Shown: positions 52,194 to 60,874, counted from the first letter of the stretch. The stretch is 64,000 bases of DNA from CATQHL01 sp965204655 (GCA_965204655.1 OZ241998.1:1984001-2048000), one strand, 5' to 3'. Numbers and translations: made by a program. The notes: generated from the letters alone by a model not told the origin.

Positions 52194-52226
52194 TTGAAAA
52201 ATGGGGGGGGGGGGGGGGGGTATACT
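52194..52226 (+). promoter_or_regulatory. Poly-G spacer promoter of LRR-2 (predicted phase-variable)
   Basis: -35-like TTGAAA (52194-52199) and -10 TATACT (52221-52226) with a 21-bp spacer made of AAT plus 18 G. Same design as the LRR-1, LRR-3 and LRR-4 promoters. A GTG lies 8 nt after the -10, where LRR-3 and LRR-4 have their leaderless ATG, but here it opens only a five-codon frame (52235-52252). Confidence 0.78.
52203..52220 (+). repeat. G18 homopolymer between -35 and -10
   Basis: Eighteen consecutive G residues, the longest homopolymer in the window. Confidence 0.95.
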
Positions 52227-52265
52227 AGACAATTGTGATGAACCCAAAATGATGAGGTGCCAACT

Positions 52266-53903
52266 ATGAAATCTAAAAAATCGGTTGTTGCATGGCGGGC
52301 GCTATCTGCGGCGTTTCTGGTTCTTTGTTTGCTCGTGACATCGTTCGCCTCGGTGCACTCGGCGCAAGCCCAGTCCGCTCAGGAGAGTGGCACCCAAGTG
52401 AGAATTTGGGTGCGTAAGTTAGAGTCCGGGAATGTGGAATTTGGTCTAACGGAAGTTGGTCTACCGGGAGGCCCACGGGTGCGTGAGCCGCACTCGAGGT
52501 ACTTGTTGTATGCAACTGCCACGGTAGGGACATGGTATTACTCTGGGCGTGAAGATGTGGGGCCTGGTTTAGCCAAAGTCCGTGTCCGGATTCGCGCTCG
52601 GAAGTTGGCGTCTGGGAACGTGGAGTTCGGTCTTCGCGTTGCTAACAGCGAGGTCTGGGTTCCTCAAGCGCGCTACCTTGTGTATGCAAGTACTTCAGCA
52701 TCCGATGACCTATTGTATTCTTCTGTTTTCCACACGGGCCCAAGCAGAGGCTGTGCGAACGGAATAGCGGTTCCAAATCCCTTGAATCACCCTGAGTTCG
52801 TGGAAGATTGCAATGTCTACCTGTCTGCCCTCGATTCGCTCCTTGCAGGCCATAGATATCGTCCCGGAGACGTACTCAACGGAGGCACCGCCAACGCACA
52901 CTACATACTGAGCGACAACTCTCGGTTCCACACAGTCATCGAGCACCCCGCACATGAGTGGACTTCCTTAAGTCAGCATGTTTTCGGCTGGCGTCTAGGA
53001 TACCCTCGCCTTCCTTTCCCAAGTAATCCGGTCTTAGACGAAATTCAGATAGTAGCTCGTCCCTTGGGCGGCACTCTTCCTCCCGAATTATTTAGTGAGC
53101 TTGAGTTGTCTGCTGTACGAATTGCTTACACAAATCTATGGGGTCAAATTCCTTCAACATTGTTCGATTCCTCTAATTTGCTAAGATTGGATCTAAGCGG
53201 GAATGCATTTACTGGTGTTACTTTAGAGCCCTTTACCAGGTTAACAAATCTAACACAATTGAACTTAAATTGTACCCCAATGATTGGCGGTATTCCAGAT
53301 AGTATAGGTAATTTGGTAAAGTTAGATCGCTTGTATTTGGGGAATAGAGCAATAAATGAAAGTATTGCTACTGGTCCTGCATGCAGTAATACCGTAGGTC
53401 AACGAACTCGGCTTGGTGGAGCGATTCCATCAACGATAGGAAATTTAACGGACTTAGCTATTTTGAACATAACTGATCAGAATCTTACTGGCACAATACC
53501 AACTTCTATAGGTAATCTAAAGAACCTATTTGATGTTGATTTGAGTTCGAATAGGTTAACTGGTAGTATTCCAACTGAGATAGGTGACATTGCCACGCAG
53601 AGATTTGGTTTATTATGGGATTCTAACCTTCAGAAGTTAGACCTCAGTGACAATCAGTTGAGTGGTAGTATTCCCTCTACGCTGTCCAGGCATAGGGAGT
53701 TAGAGCACCTTGATCTGAGCAATAACTCTTTGACCGGCGACATTCCATCTTCGCTGGGTCTTATAAGGAATGTCACACAACTCGATCTTTCGGGCAACCC
53801 CGGCTTGACTGGATGTGTTCCGCCAGGGATTCTTAATCCTCGTGTGAGTAGAACTAGTTCCACTATCAACATAGGAAGTTTGACCTGGTGTACATCATCG
53901 TGA
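52266..53903 (+). CDS. Secreted plant-type LRR protein LRR-2
   Basis: 545 aa from ATG 52266, with GAGGTG 6 nt upstream; an in-frame GTG at 52257 is less likely. Signal peptide (LSAAFLVLCLLVTSFASVHSAQA). The N-terminal module has RKLESGNVEFGL and RKLASGNVEFGL about 50 residues apart with YLLYAT and WYYSG between them. Then come a Cys pair region (GCANGI...EDCNVYLSALDSL) and LRR units beginning LPPELFSELELSAVRI and continuing as LSGSIPSTLS, and a GCVPPG...LTWCTSS cap. No homopolymer is present inside the coding sequence, so only the promoter would switch. A strong terminator follows. GC is low for the genome. Confidence 0.9.
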   Translation: MKSKKSVVAWRALSAAFLVLCLLVTSFASVHSAQAQSAQESGTQVRIWVRKLESGNVEFGLTEVGLPGGPRVREPHSRYLLYATATVGTWYYSGREDVGPGLAKVRVRIRARKLASGNVEFGLRVANSEVWVPQARYLVYASTSASDDLLYSSVFHTGPSRGCANGIAVPNPLNHPEFVEDCNVYLSALDSLLAGHRYRPGDVLNGGTANAHYILSDNSRFHTVIEHPAHEWTSLSQHVFGWRLGYPRLPFPSNPVLDEIQIVARPLGGTLPPELFSELELSAVRIAYTNLWGQIPSTLFDSSNLLRLDLSGNAFTGVTLEPFTRLTNLTQLNLNCTPMIGGIPDSIGNLVKLDRLYLGNRAINESIATGPACSNTVGQRTRLGGAIPSTIGNLTDLAILNITDQNLTGTIPTSIGNLKNLFDVDLSSNRLTGSIPTEIGDIATQRFGLLWDSNLQKLDLSDNQLSGSIPSTLSRHRELEHLDLSNNSLTGDIPSSLGLIRNVTQLDLSGNPGLTGCVPPGILNPRVSRTSSTINIGSLTWCTSS

Positions 53904-53934
53904 GTTGATTAATCATCAACCATAGTTGAGTAAA

Positions 53935-53976
53935 TTGAGGCGTTCCCCAGTCGGCTGGGGGGCGCCTCAATTTTTT
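53935..53976 (+). terminator. Rho-independent terminator of LRR-2
   Basis: A long stem TTGAGGCGTTCCCCAG / CTGGGGGGCGCCTCAA with loop TCGG, followed by six T (53971-53976). A small GTTGAT/ATCAAC inverted repeat precedes it just after the stop codon. Confidence 0.9.
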
Positions 53977-54230
53977 GCTTCTAGATACCTCTGAGCAGAA
54001 CTTCCACCTTCTTACTCAATCTAAACGACCAGATCTTGCAGCCCAGCAGCCGGATGGGGTTTTGCTCCCGCATCCTCACCTTCATCCTCAATCTAAGCGA
54101 CCGGATCCTGCAGGGGCGTTAGAGCGGGCGAGCGAGTGGGCCTTTGGTGGTGGCACAGTTATGCGGCTGAGGGGACGATGCGAAGTTGGAAGCTATCAAA
54201 AAGCAAAGAGGGAATGAGTCGGATTAATAC
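53977..54230. other. Spacer between LRR-2 and LRR-3 with two 27-bp direct repeats
   Basis: CTCAATCTAAACGACCAGAT CTTGCAG (54015-54041) recurs with a few changes at 54087-54113. The last ~45 bp (from GCAAAGAGG) match the sequence before the LRR-4 promoter, so the upstream flank is duplicated with the promoter. No gene is supported. Confidence 0.6.
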
Positions 54231-54261
54231 TTGGAAATGGGGGGGGGGGGGGGGGTATACT
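54231..54261 (+). promoter_or_regulatory. Poly-G spacer promoter of LRR-3 (predicted phase-variable)
   Basis: -35-like TTGGAA (54231-54236) and -10 TATACT (54256-54261). The spacer is 19 bp (AT plus 17 G), two shorter than in the other three family promoters and the nearest to 17 bp. Eight nt separate the -10 from ATG 54270, so the mRNA is predicted to be leaderless. Confidence 0.78.
54239..54255 (+). repeat. G17 homopolymer between -35 and -10
   Basis: Seventeen consecutive G residues. Confidence 0.95.
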
Positions 54262-54269
54262 AGATGACT

Positions 54270-55682
54270 ATGCTTAATATAGAGATTCATAATCGGCAAT
54301 TTCGCAAACGTGGAAACGCTTCTGGTGGGAACGCTTCTGTTCGGTCGCAATGTCGCTCAAAGTTCCCCCCCTCCCCCCGAGTTATTGGGAAGTTGATCAG
54401 TGGAACGTTCTTGATCTTTTGTGTGCTGGGGGCTTTGCTTGCACCGGTGCAGGCTCAGTCTTCTCAGAGTGTTTCCGGAGCCGGAGTGTCGATCTGGGTT
54501 CGCAAGTTGGCGTCGGGCAACGTAGAGTTCGGCCTGTTGGACGACAACACCAACGAGCCTGCTCTGACTTCTAGGTATTTACTGTATGCGACCGCTCAGC
54601 AGGGCAGGTGGTACTACTCAAATCAGGTTAAGGTCGGTGAGGTGTCGGGCGCTCCGGTTATGGTTAGAGTTCAGGCGCGTAAGTTGGAGTCGGGTAACGT
54701 AGAGTTCGCTCTCCGCATAGCTGATCATGAGGTTTGGTTTCCTAAGGAGCGTTTTCTTACCTATGGGCGAGTGTCCAGTACTGACGGCCCGTACTACTCT
54801 TCCACGTTCGCAACGAGTTCGGTCGGGTGCGCTAACGGCATAGCCGTGCGTACTCCCTCGGGTAATCAAGCCAGCAGTTGGGTGCAGTTTCGAGCGTCGG
54901 TCAAAGAATGCGATGTTTTGCTTGAAGCGTACGATCTACTGCACGGCGAGGGTGGTGCTACCACCTTGAACTGGGGGCTGGCAGCAAATATGGAGACTGA
55001 GTGGCGAGAAAATCCTGGCCGAGCGCCATGGTATCTCTCGGGGATAGGTTATTTAAATACAGGGGTTCTCCTTATATCTAGTAGTTGTACTCTCGGTAGC
55101 TTGTGTATGGCGGGAGGTACTAAGTATGTGTCGCAGATTAAGATAGATGGTGTTGCGCTGAAAGGTGTGTTTCCTGCTGCTAGCCTTGCTAAATTGGATA
55201 ACTTATGGAGGGTGGAGTTCAGCAATGTTGATATTGGCGGCCCGATTCCGGCACGAGTAGGCTCCATAAAGAATCTGCTCTACTTGTTCTTAAGTCAAAA
55301 TAGATTGACAGGTCCGATCCCGCCTGAAATCGGGGAACTTACTAATCTGATTACATTAGATTTGAGTAATAACAATTTGACAGGCGGAATTCCTGCTGCA
55401 TTGGGTTCACTAGTAAATTTGACAGTGTTGAATATCTCAGATAACCCCCTAGGTGGGACTATTCCAACCCAACTTGGGCAACTCACTGAACTTACAACTC
55501 TTAATCTTAGTAACAGCGGTCTTACCGGAGAAGTTACTTCTGTGTTAGGAAACCTCAGCAAATTAAAGAAGCTTTACCTAAACGGAAACAGCGGCTTGAC
55601 TGGTTGTGTCCCTCAGGCGCTAAACAGGTTTGGAGTTACTGTCAATAAGGGTCATTTGTCCTGGTGCTCTTCGTCTCCATAA
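54270..55682 (+). CDS. Secreted plant-type LRR protein LRR-3
   Basis: 470 aa from the leaderless ATG 54270 (MLNIEIHN); an in-frame ATG at 54264 would lie upstream of the predicted transcription start. As in LRR-4 the protein begins MLNI. A basic N-terminal region with two GNAS repeats and KFPPSPR precedes the hydrophobic signal (LISGTFLIFCVLGALLAPVQA). The PPSP stretch is encoded by C7-T-C6 (54365-54378), the counterpart of the pure C15 tract in LRR-1 but interrupted and in frame. The rest follows the family: RKLASGNVEFGL and RKLESGNVEFAL, Cys region, about five LRR units and a GCVPQ...LSWCSSSP cap. Confidence 0.88.
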   Translation: MLNIEIHNRQFRKRGNASGGNASVRSQCRSKFPPSPRVIGKLISGTFLIFCVLGALLAPVQAQSSQSVSGAGVSIWVRKLASGNVEFGLLDDNTNEPALTSRYLLYATAQQGRWYYSNQVKVGEVSGAPVMVRVQARKLESGNVEFALRIADHEVWFPKERFLTYGRVSSTDGPYYSSTFATSSVGCANGIAVRTPSGNQASSWVQFRASVKECDVLLEAYDLLHGEGGATTLNWGLAANMETEWRENPGRAPWYLSGIGYLNTGVLLISSSCTLGSLCMAGGTKYVSQIKIDGVALKGVFPAASLAKLDNLWRVEFSNVDIGGPIPARVGSIKNLLYLFLSQNRLTGPIPPEIGELTNLITLDLSNNNLTGGIPAALGSLVNLTVLNISDNPLGGTIPTQLGQLTELTTLNLSNSGLTGEVTSVLGNLSKLKKLYLNGNSGLTGCVPQALNRFGVTVNKGHLSWCSSSP

Positions 55683-55722
55683 CCGCCAACTCAGACCTGG
55701 GCGGCGGCGCGTTAATTACTCA

Positions 55723-55940
55723 AATTGGGAAGACGCCAAGGTGCACGTCCTTACGCACACGCCTCACTACAGCAACGGGGTCTTTGAAGACATTCGGGCC
55801 TATGCCACCGACTGCGGCTCGGCCGTCTTCCGGCTTGCGCCCCACATCCGGCGTCTTTTCGCAGCGCCAAGATCCTCCGGATCGAAATTCCATGTAGGCC
55901 CGAGGAGAGCAACATTAGCAAAGAGGCAATAAGTCGGATT
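55723..55940 (+). pseudogene. Remnant of ilvE (branched-chain aminotransferase), N-terminal fragment
   Basis: Translation gives WEDAKVHVLTHTPHYSNGVF then EDIRAYATDCGSAVFRLAPH, characteristic of the IlvE N-terminus (THTLHYGxGVFEGIRAY). A one-base shift near 55862 continues as SAKILRIEIPCRPEE, the next IlvE segment. The start and the whole C-terminal domain are missing. The fragment runs directly into the -35 region of the LRR-4 promoter. It is probably a leftover of gene duplication or insertion next to a leucine-biosynthesis locus (leuCD lies downstream). Confidence 0.75.
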
Positions 55941-55945
55941 GATAC

Positions 55946-55978
55946 TTGGAAAATAGGGGGGGGGGGGGGGGGTATACT
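55946..55978 (+). promoter_or_regulatory. Poly-G spacer promoter of LRR-4 (predicted phase-variable)
   Basis: -35-like TTGGAA (55946-55951), 21-bp spacer (AATA plus 17 G), -10 TATACT (55973-55978). Eight nt then lead to ATG 55987, so a leaderless message is predicted. The 40 bp upstream (GCAAAGAGG...AGTCGGATT.ATAC) are shared with the LRR-3 promoter. Confidence 0.78.
55956..55972 (+). repeat. G17 homopolymer between -35 and -10
   Basis: Seventeen consecutive G residues. Confidence 0.95.
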
Positions 55979-55986
55979 AGATAGCC

Positions 55987-58295
55987 ATGCTCAACATACG
56001 TGAACGACCTTCATCTCTAGTGAGGCTGTGTCTTGCTTCGATCTCGCTGGTGGCGTTGGCGGGGTCTTTGCTCGTTTCCGCTGTAGGGCCTGTTCAGGCT
56101 CAGGAGGGGGGGGGGGGGGGGTTAACGCGCAAGTTTGGGCTCGGAGGCTGGCTTCTGGGAACGTAGAGTTCGGGCTCAAGGTGGTTGATCTGTCTACTGG
56201 TTCGTCCTCGTTCAGGTTACCCACTGAGCGTTATTTGCTTTACAACTCTAGTGCCCTTGTGGTTAGCCAGTGGTATTATTCGTCGTCTGAAAGGGTGGGG
56301 TCAGGTTCTAGGAGCGCCGTCTTGCAGGTGATGGCGCGGAAGCTAGCGTCGGGTAACGTGGAGTTCGGTCTGCGCATTAATGGGGACAAAATCTGGTTCC
56401 CGAAGGCCCGGTTTTTCCTGTACGGGAGCACCCCTGTTAATTCTGTGCTTTTCTCCTCGGAGTTCAGCACATATTCAGAGGGGTCGGAGTGCTCCAACAA
56501 CATTGTTGTCCCTAGCCCGGAGGATAACTTGGGTCTAGTGAGGGATTGCATGGCCCTCCTCGACGCATTCCGACTCGTGGATCAGACTGACACCTATAAG
56601 GGACATCGGTCCTACGGTCTCAACTGGAGTAGCAACCTAGCAATTACAAGCTGGAAGGGCGTCTATCTGACTAGATCCACACCAAAGCGGGTTGATAGAC
56701 TGTGGTTGCGAGGATTGATAGGAGCGTTTCCACGGGATCTTTTGCGGTTGGAGGAATTAACCGAATTGTGGATATTACGTGGTCAATTGATCGGAGGAAT
56801 TCCAGCTGAAGTATCCGGAGTTAAAAACCTAGCCGTACTTCACATTTCTGATAGTGGTTTGAGTGGGTCGATTCCTTCTGAGCTGGGTAATATGTCTAAA
56901 TTGAGAAACCTTGACCTTTCTGATAATAGTTTGGGTGGGTCGATTCCTCCTGAGTTGGGTAATTTATCTGAATTGACAAACCTTGACCTTGCTCGTAGTG
57001 GTTTGAGTGGGTCGATTCCTTCTGAGTTGGGTAATCTGTCTAAATTGACAAGACTGTATCTAAACAGTAATGCTTTGAGTGGGTCGATTCCTTCTGAGTT
57101 GGGTAATCTGTCTAAATTGAAAAACCTTTATCTGAGCGGCAACAATTTGGAAGGCAGCATTCCTGCGTCGCTAGGTAATCTTGGAGAACTCATCTACTTG
57201 TATCTAATGGACAATGAGTTGAGTGGCTCTATTCCGGCGCAATTGGGGAATCTTGCAAAAATGGCTTATCTCCGCCTTGAAGAAAATAACTTAAGTGGCA
57301 CTGTTCCTATCTCACTGCAAAATCTTGCGAAACTAGTTACGTTGAATGTTTCAGACAACAACTTGAGCGTGTTTGGTTTGACAAATATGACAGGAATGGC
57401 TAGGTTACGCTATTTATATCTTGAGAATAATGAATTTTCTGGGCAAATTCCGACTGCAATTGGCGGAGCACCAGGCACTCGTCTTTACGTAACACTTGAC
57501 AATAATAGCCTCAGTGGCCAGATTCCGTCGGGGCTTGGCAATCTTAAGTCTTTAAGTCTCTCTAACAACAGTCTCACTGGAGAAATCCCTTCAGATATTC
57601 GCACCTCGTCTCGCCTAATTTCTTTAAACCTTGCCGACAACCAACTTTCGGGATCTATACCCACCGACTTGGGTAGCGCGAACAAGCTATATCATATAAT
57701 TCTCAGTGGTAATGATTTTACTGGTACAATTCCTACCCAGTTGGGTAGTCGTACTGAATTAGCGACTTTGGATCTTAGTGGTAATAGTTTGAGTGGTGGT
57801 ATTCCTACGCAGTTGGGCAGTCTTCCTTATTTAGAGACTTTGAATCTTGGTGGTAATAGTTTGAGTGGTGGTATTCCTACGCAGTTGGGCAGTCTTCCTT
57901 ATTTAGAGACTTTGAATCTTGGTGGTAATAGCTTGAGTGGTGGTATTCCTACGCAGTTGGGCAGTCTTCCTCGCCTAGAGACTTTGGATCTTAGTGGTAA
58001 TAGTTTGAGTGGTGGTATTCCTATGCAGTTGGGTAGTCCTGTTAGGCTGTCTTCTTTGGATCTCAGTGGTAATAGTCTGAGTGGAACTGTCCCCTCGCAG
58101 TTGGGCAGTTTAGACCTTAGGGTTTTTTACTTACAAGGTAATACTGGGTTGACTGGCTGCCTCCCCGCTGCTCTAAGGACCTATCAGCAGAATGTCGGTT
58201 CAAGGTACCGTCCCCGATACGAAACGCGCGATATTGATGTTCAAGTCCCGCCTAGCCTGATGAGCAACGGGGCGATTAACTGGTGCACTTCCTAG
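55987..58295 (+). CDS. Secreted plant-type LRR protein LRR-4, out of frame at an internal G16 tract
   Basis: The leaderless ATG 55987 begins MLNIRERP and a complete signal peptide (LVRLCLASISLVALAGSLLVSAVGPVQA-QE), then enters a G16 tract (56106-56121). As given this frame stops 14 codons beyond the tract. With 14 or 17 G it joins the body frame (open from before 56106 to 58295), VNAQVWARRLASGNVEFGLK. The intact paralogue LRR-5 shows the expected junction. The body has the two RKL/RRL repeats, the Cys region and about 18 LRR units, the longest array here with LRR-5, and a GCLP...WCTS cap. The body frame alone (GTG 56028) would lack a signal peptide. Either this allele is switched off in translation or the homopolymer is mis-assembled by one base. 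Confidence 0.85.
56106..56121 (+). repeat. G16 homopolymer in coding sequence just after the LRR-4 signal peptide
   Basis: Codes for poly-Gly after VQAQE. The frame needs n = 14 or 17; n = 16 is seen. At the same place LRR-5 has G8-A-G5-C-G2, an interrupted tract that keeps the frame. Confidence 0.95.
57780..57995 (+). repeat. Tandem 72-bp units encoding identical LRRs in LRR-4
   Basis: Units start at 57780, 57852 and 57924. The first two are identical over 72 bp apart from the last-codon context, and the third begins with a single T-to-C change. Each unit encodes one 24-residue LRR (LSGGIPTQLGSLPYLETLNL). Exact repeats allow unit gain or loss in frame. Confidence 0.9.
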
Positions 58296-58627
58296 AATTT
58301 GAATTCGCATCCTCGGGTAGGTAGCAAACGCACGCTTCGTCCTTAGGGTCAGGGTAGGTCAGCAGCGCAATTCCCGGTCACTTAGTCGTAACCGGAAGCC
58401 ACGAGGGGCGGCTGACTTCGTACTCGGCGATGGCGGGGAGCGCCTCAAGTCAGTTCAAGGTCATCTAGCCCGTTCAGGAAACTCTCCTGGACAGCTGCCT
58501 CGAGCGGAAAAGGTGTAGCTAGGGCGGGCGGCTGGAGACTCTAGAGGAGGAGCAACATTTTCAAATGCGGGCTGCTAGCCTTCGTGTAGGAGCACACCAC
58601 ACTTAAATTCAGAATGGAGGTAGTGGC
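58296..58627. other. Spacer between LRR-4 and LRR-5 (duplicated leuD flank)
   Basis: The first ~80 bp after the LRR-4 stop resemble the sequence after the LRR-5 stop. The leuD remnant follows, then GAGGAGGAGCAACATT, which resembles the sequence before the LRR-4 promoter. No poly-G tract or TATACT is found here. Confidence 0.75.
58378..58533 (-). pseudogene. Remnant of leuD 3' end
   Basis: The minus strand matches the last ~50 codons of the intact leuD at 60957-61553, including the final GTTACGACTAAGTGA. Small deletions (for example where leuD has ACTTTGAGGCACTCC) break the frame. It shows that a block reaching from an LRR gene into leuD was duplicated. Confidence 0.85.
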
Positions 58628-60874
58628 TTGCGTCTAGTGGCAGTTCCTCAGCGTGAAACGACCTTCTCTCTAGTGAGGCTGTGCCTTGCTTTGATCTCGC
58701 TGGTGGCGTTGGCGGGGTCTCTGCTCGTTTCTGCTGGAGGTCCTGTTCAGGCTCAGGGGGGGGAGGGGGCGGTTAACGCGCAAGTTTGGGCTCGGAAACT
58801 GGCTTCTGGGAACGTAGAGTTCGGGCTCAAGGTGGTTGATCCGTCTACTGGTTCCTCCTCGTTCAGGTTACCCAATGGGCGTTATTTGCTTTACAACTCT
58901 GGTACCCTTCTGGTTGGCCAGTGGTATTATTCGTCGCCTGAAAGGGTGGGGTCAGGTCTTAGGAGCGCCGTCTTGCAGGTGATAGCGCGGAAGCTAGCGA
59001 CGGGTAACGTGGAGTTCGGTCTGCGTATTAATGGGCTCAGAATTTGGTTGCCGAAGGCCCGGTTTTTCCTGTACGGGAGCACCCCTGTTAATTCTGTGCT
59101 TTTCTCCTCGGAGTTCAGCACGTATTCGGAGGGAACGGAGTGCGCAAACAACGTTGCTGTTCCTAGCCCGGAGAGCAACTTGGGCCTAGTGAAGGATTGC
59201 ATGGTCCTCCTTGATGCATTCCAGTTCATGGATCAGACTGACCTGTATAAGCGAAGTCAGTCGTCCGCCCTTAACTGGAGTAGCAACCTAGCAATTACAA
59301 GCTGGAATGGCGTCTCTCTGACCGCATCTACACCACAGCGGGTTTATAGACTGCGACTTCGAGGGTTGGCAGGGGCGTTTCCACGGAATCTTTTGCGATT
59401 GGAGGAATTAACCTCATTTTCGATTGGTCGCAGCGAATTAATCGGAGGAATTCCAGCTGAAATATCTAGAGCTAAAAACCTAGTCTACCTTAGCATCCGT
59501 GAGAATGATTTGGGTGGGTCGATTTCTTCTGAGTTGGGTAATCTGTCTAAATTGACAAGCCTTACCATTTCTCATAATGATTTGACTGGGTCGATTCCTT
59601 CTGAGTTGGGTAATCTATCTGAATTGACAAGACTAGATCTAGGTTATAATGATTTGGGTGGGTCGATTCCTTCTGAGTTGGGTAATCTGTCTAAATTGAC
59701 AAGACTCATTCTGAGAGGTAACAATTTGGAGGGCAGCATTCCTGCATCGCTAGGTAATCTCGGAGAACTCACCTCGTTGTATCTAAATGAAAATGAGCTG
59801 AGCGGCTCCATTCCGACGCAGTTGGGGAATCTTGCAAAAATGACTCACCTCGCGCTTCAAGAAAATAATTTAAGCGGCACTGTTCCTAGCTCACTGCAAA
59901 ATCTTGCGGACCTATACGAGTGGGATGTTTCATACAATAATTTGAGCGTGTTCGGTCTGACGGATATGTCAGGAATGAATGCACTAAGATATTTATATCT
60001 TGACAATAATGAATTTTCTGGGCAGATTCCTGCTGCAATTGGCGGAGCACCAAATAGCGAGCTTCGCGTAAGGCTTGACAATAATAACCTCAGTGGCCAG
60101 ATTCCGTCGGGGCTTGGCAACCTTTATTCTTTAAGCCTCTCTAACAACAGTCTCACTGGAGGAATCCCTACAGACATTCGCACCTCGTCTCGCCTAGTTT
60201 ATTTGAATCTTGCTAATAACCAACTTTCGGGATCTATACCCACCGACTTGGGCAGCGCGAATGTGCTTCTTACTATAGATCTCAATGATAATGGTTTTAC
60301 TGGCACAATTCCTACCCAGTTGGGAAGTCGTACCAGTCTATTGAATTTGAAACTTGGTGGTAATGGGTTGAGTGGTAGTATTCCTACGCAGTTGAGTAGT
60401 CTTACTAGTTTACAGACTTTGGATCTTGGTGGTAGTGGTTTGAGTGGTGGTATTCCTACGCAGTTGGGTAGTCTCACTCGCCTAGAGACTTTGGATCTCG
60501 GTGCTAATAGTTTGAGTGGTGGTATTCCTACGCAGTTGGGCAGTCTTACTCGCCTAAAGATTTTGGATCTTGGTGGTAGTGGTTTGAGTGGTGGTATTCC
60601 TACGGAGTTGGGTAGTCTTACTAGCCTAGAGACTTTGGATCTCAGTGGTAATAGTCTGAGTGGATCTGTCCCCTCGCAGTTGGGTAGTTTAACTAAACTC
60701 GGCGTTTTTTACTTACAAGATAATACTAGTTTGACTGGCTGTGTTCCCGCTGATTTAGAGACCTATCAGCATAATGTAGGTACGTGGTTTCCCCAATACG
60801 AAGCGCGAGATGCGGATGTTCAAGTCCCGCCTAGCCTGATGAGCAACGGGGCGGTTAACTGGTGCACTTCTTAG
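58628..60874 (+). CDS. Secreted plant-type LRR protein LRR-5
   Basis: 748 aa from TTG 58628 with GGAGG 7 nt upstream. Its signal peptide (LVRLCLALISLVALAGSLLVSAGGPVQA-Q) and mature part are close to LRR-4: RKLASGNVEFGL and RKLATGNVEFGL, Cys region, about 18 LRR units, GCVP...WCTS cap. The coding G tract is interrupted (G8-A-G5-C-G2, 58756-58772) and in frame. No poly-G promoter lies upstream and the start uses a Shine-Dalgarno rather than a leaderless ATG. This member therefore seems to have lost both switches. The last five or six LRR units are nearly identical repeats. Confidence 0.9.
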   Translation: MRLVAVPQRETTFSLVRLCLALISLVALAGSLLVSAGGPVQAQGGEGAVNAQVWARKLASGNVEFGLKVVDPSTGSSSFRLPNGRYLLYNSGTLLVGQWYYSSPERVGSGLRSAVLQVIARKLATGNVEFGLRINGLRIWLPKARFFLYGSTPVNSVLFSSEFSTYSEGTECANNVAVPSPESNLGLVKDCMVLLDAFQFMDQTDLYKRSQSSALNWSSNLAITSWNGVSLTASTPQRVYRLRLRGLAGAFPRNLLRLEELTSFSIGRSELIGGIPAEISRAKNLVYLSIRENDLGGSISSELGNLSKLTSLTISHNDLTGSIPSELGNLSELTRLDLGYNDLGGSIPSELGNLSKLTRLILRGNNLEGSIPASLGNLGELTSLYLNENELSGSIPTQLGNLAKMTHLALQENNLSGTVPSSLQNLADLYEWDVSYNNLSVFGLTDMSGMNALRYLYLDNNEFSGQIPAAIGGAPNSELRVRLDNNNLSGQIPSGLGNLYSLSLSNNSLTGGIPTDIRTSSRLVYLNLANNQLSGSIPTDLGSANVLLTIDLNDNGFTGTIPTQLGSRTSLLNLKLGGNGLSGSIPTQLSSLTSLQTLDLGGSGLSGGIPTQLGSLTRLETLDLGANSLSGGIPTQLGSLTRLKILDLGGSGLSGGIPTELGSLTSLETLDLSGNSLSGSVPSQLGSLTKLGVFYLQDNTSLTGCVPADLETYQHNVGTWFPQYEARDADVQVPPSLMSNGAVNWCTS

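Noticed and set aside
58378..58533. A functional second leuD
   Set aside because: Only the last ~50 codons are present and small deletions break the frame.
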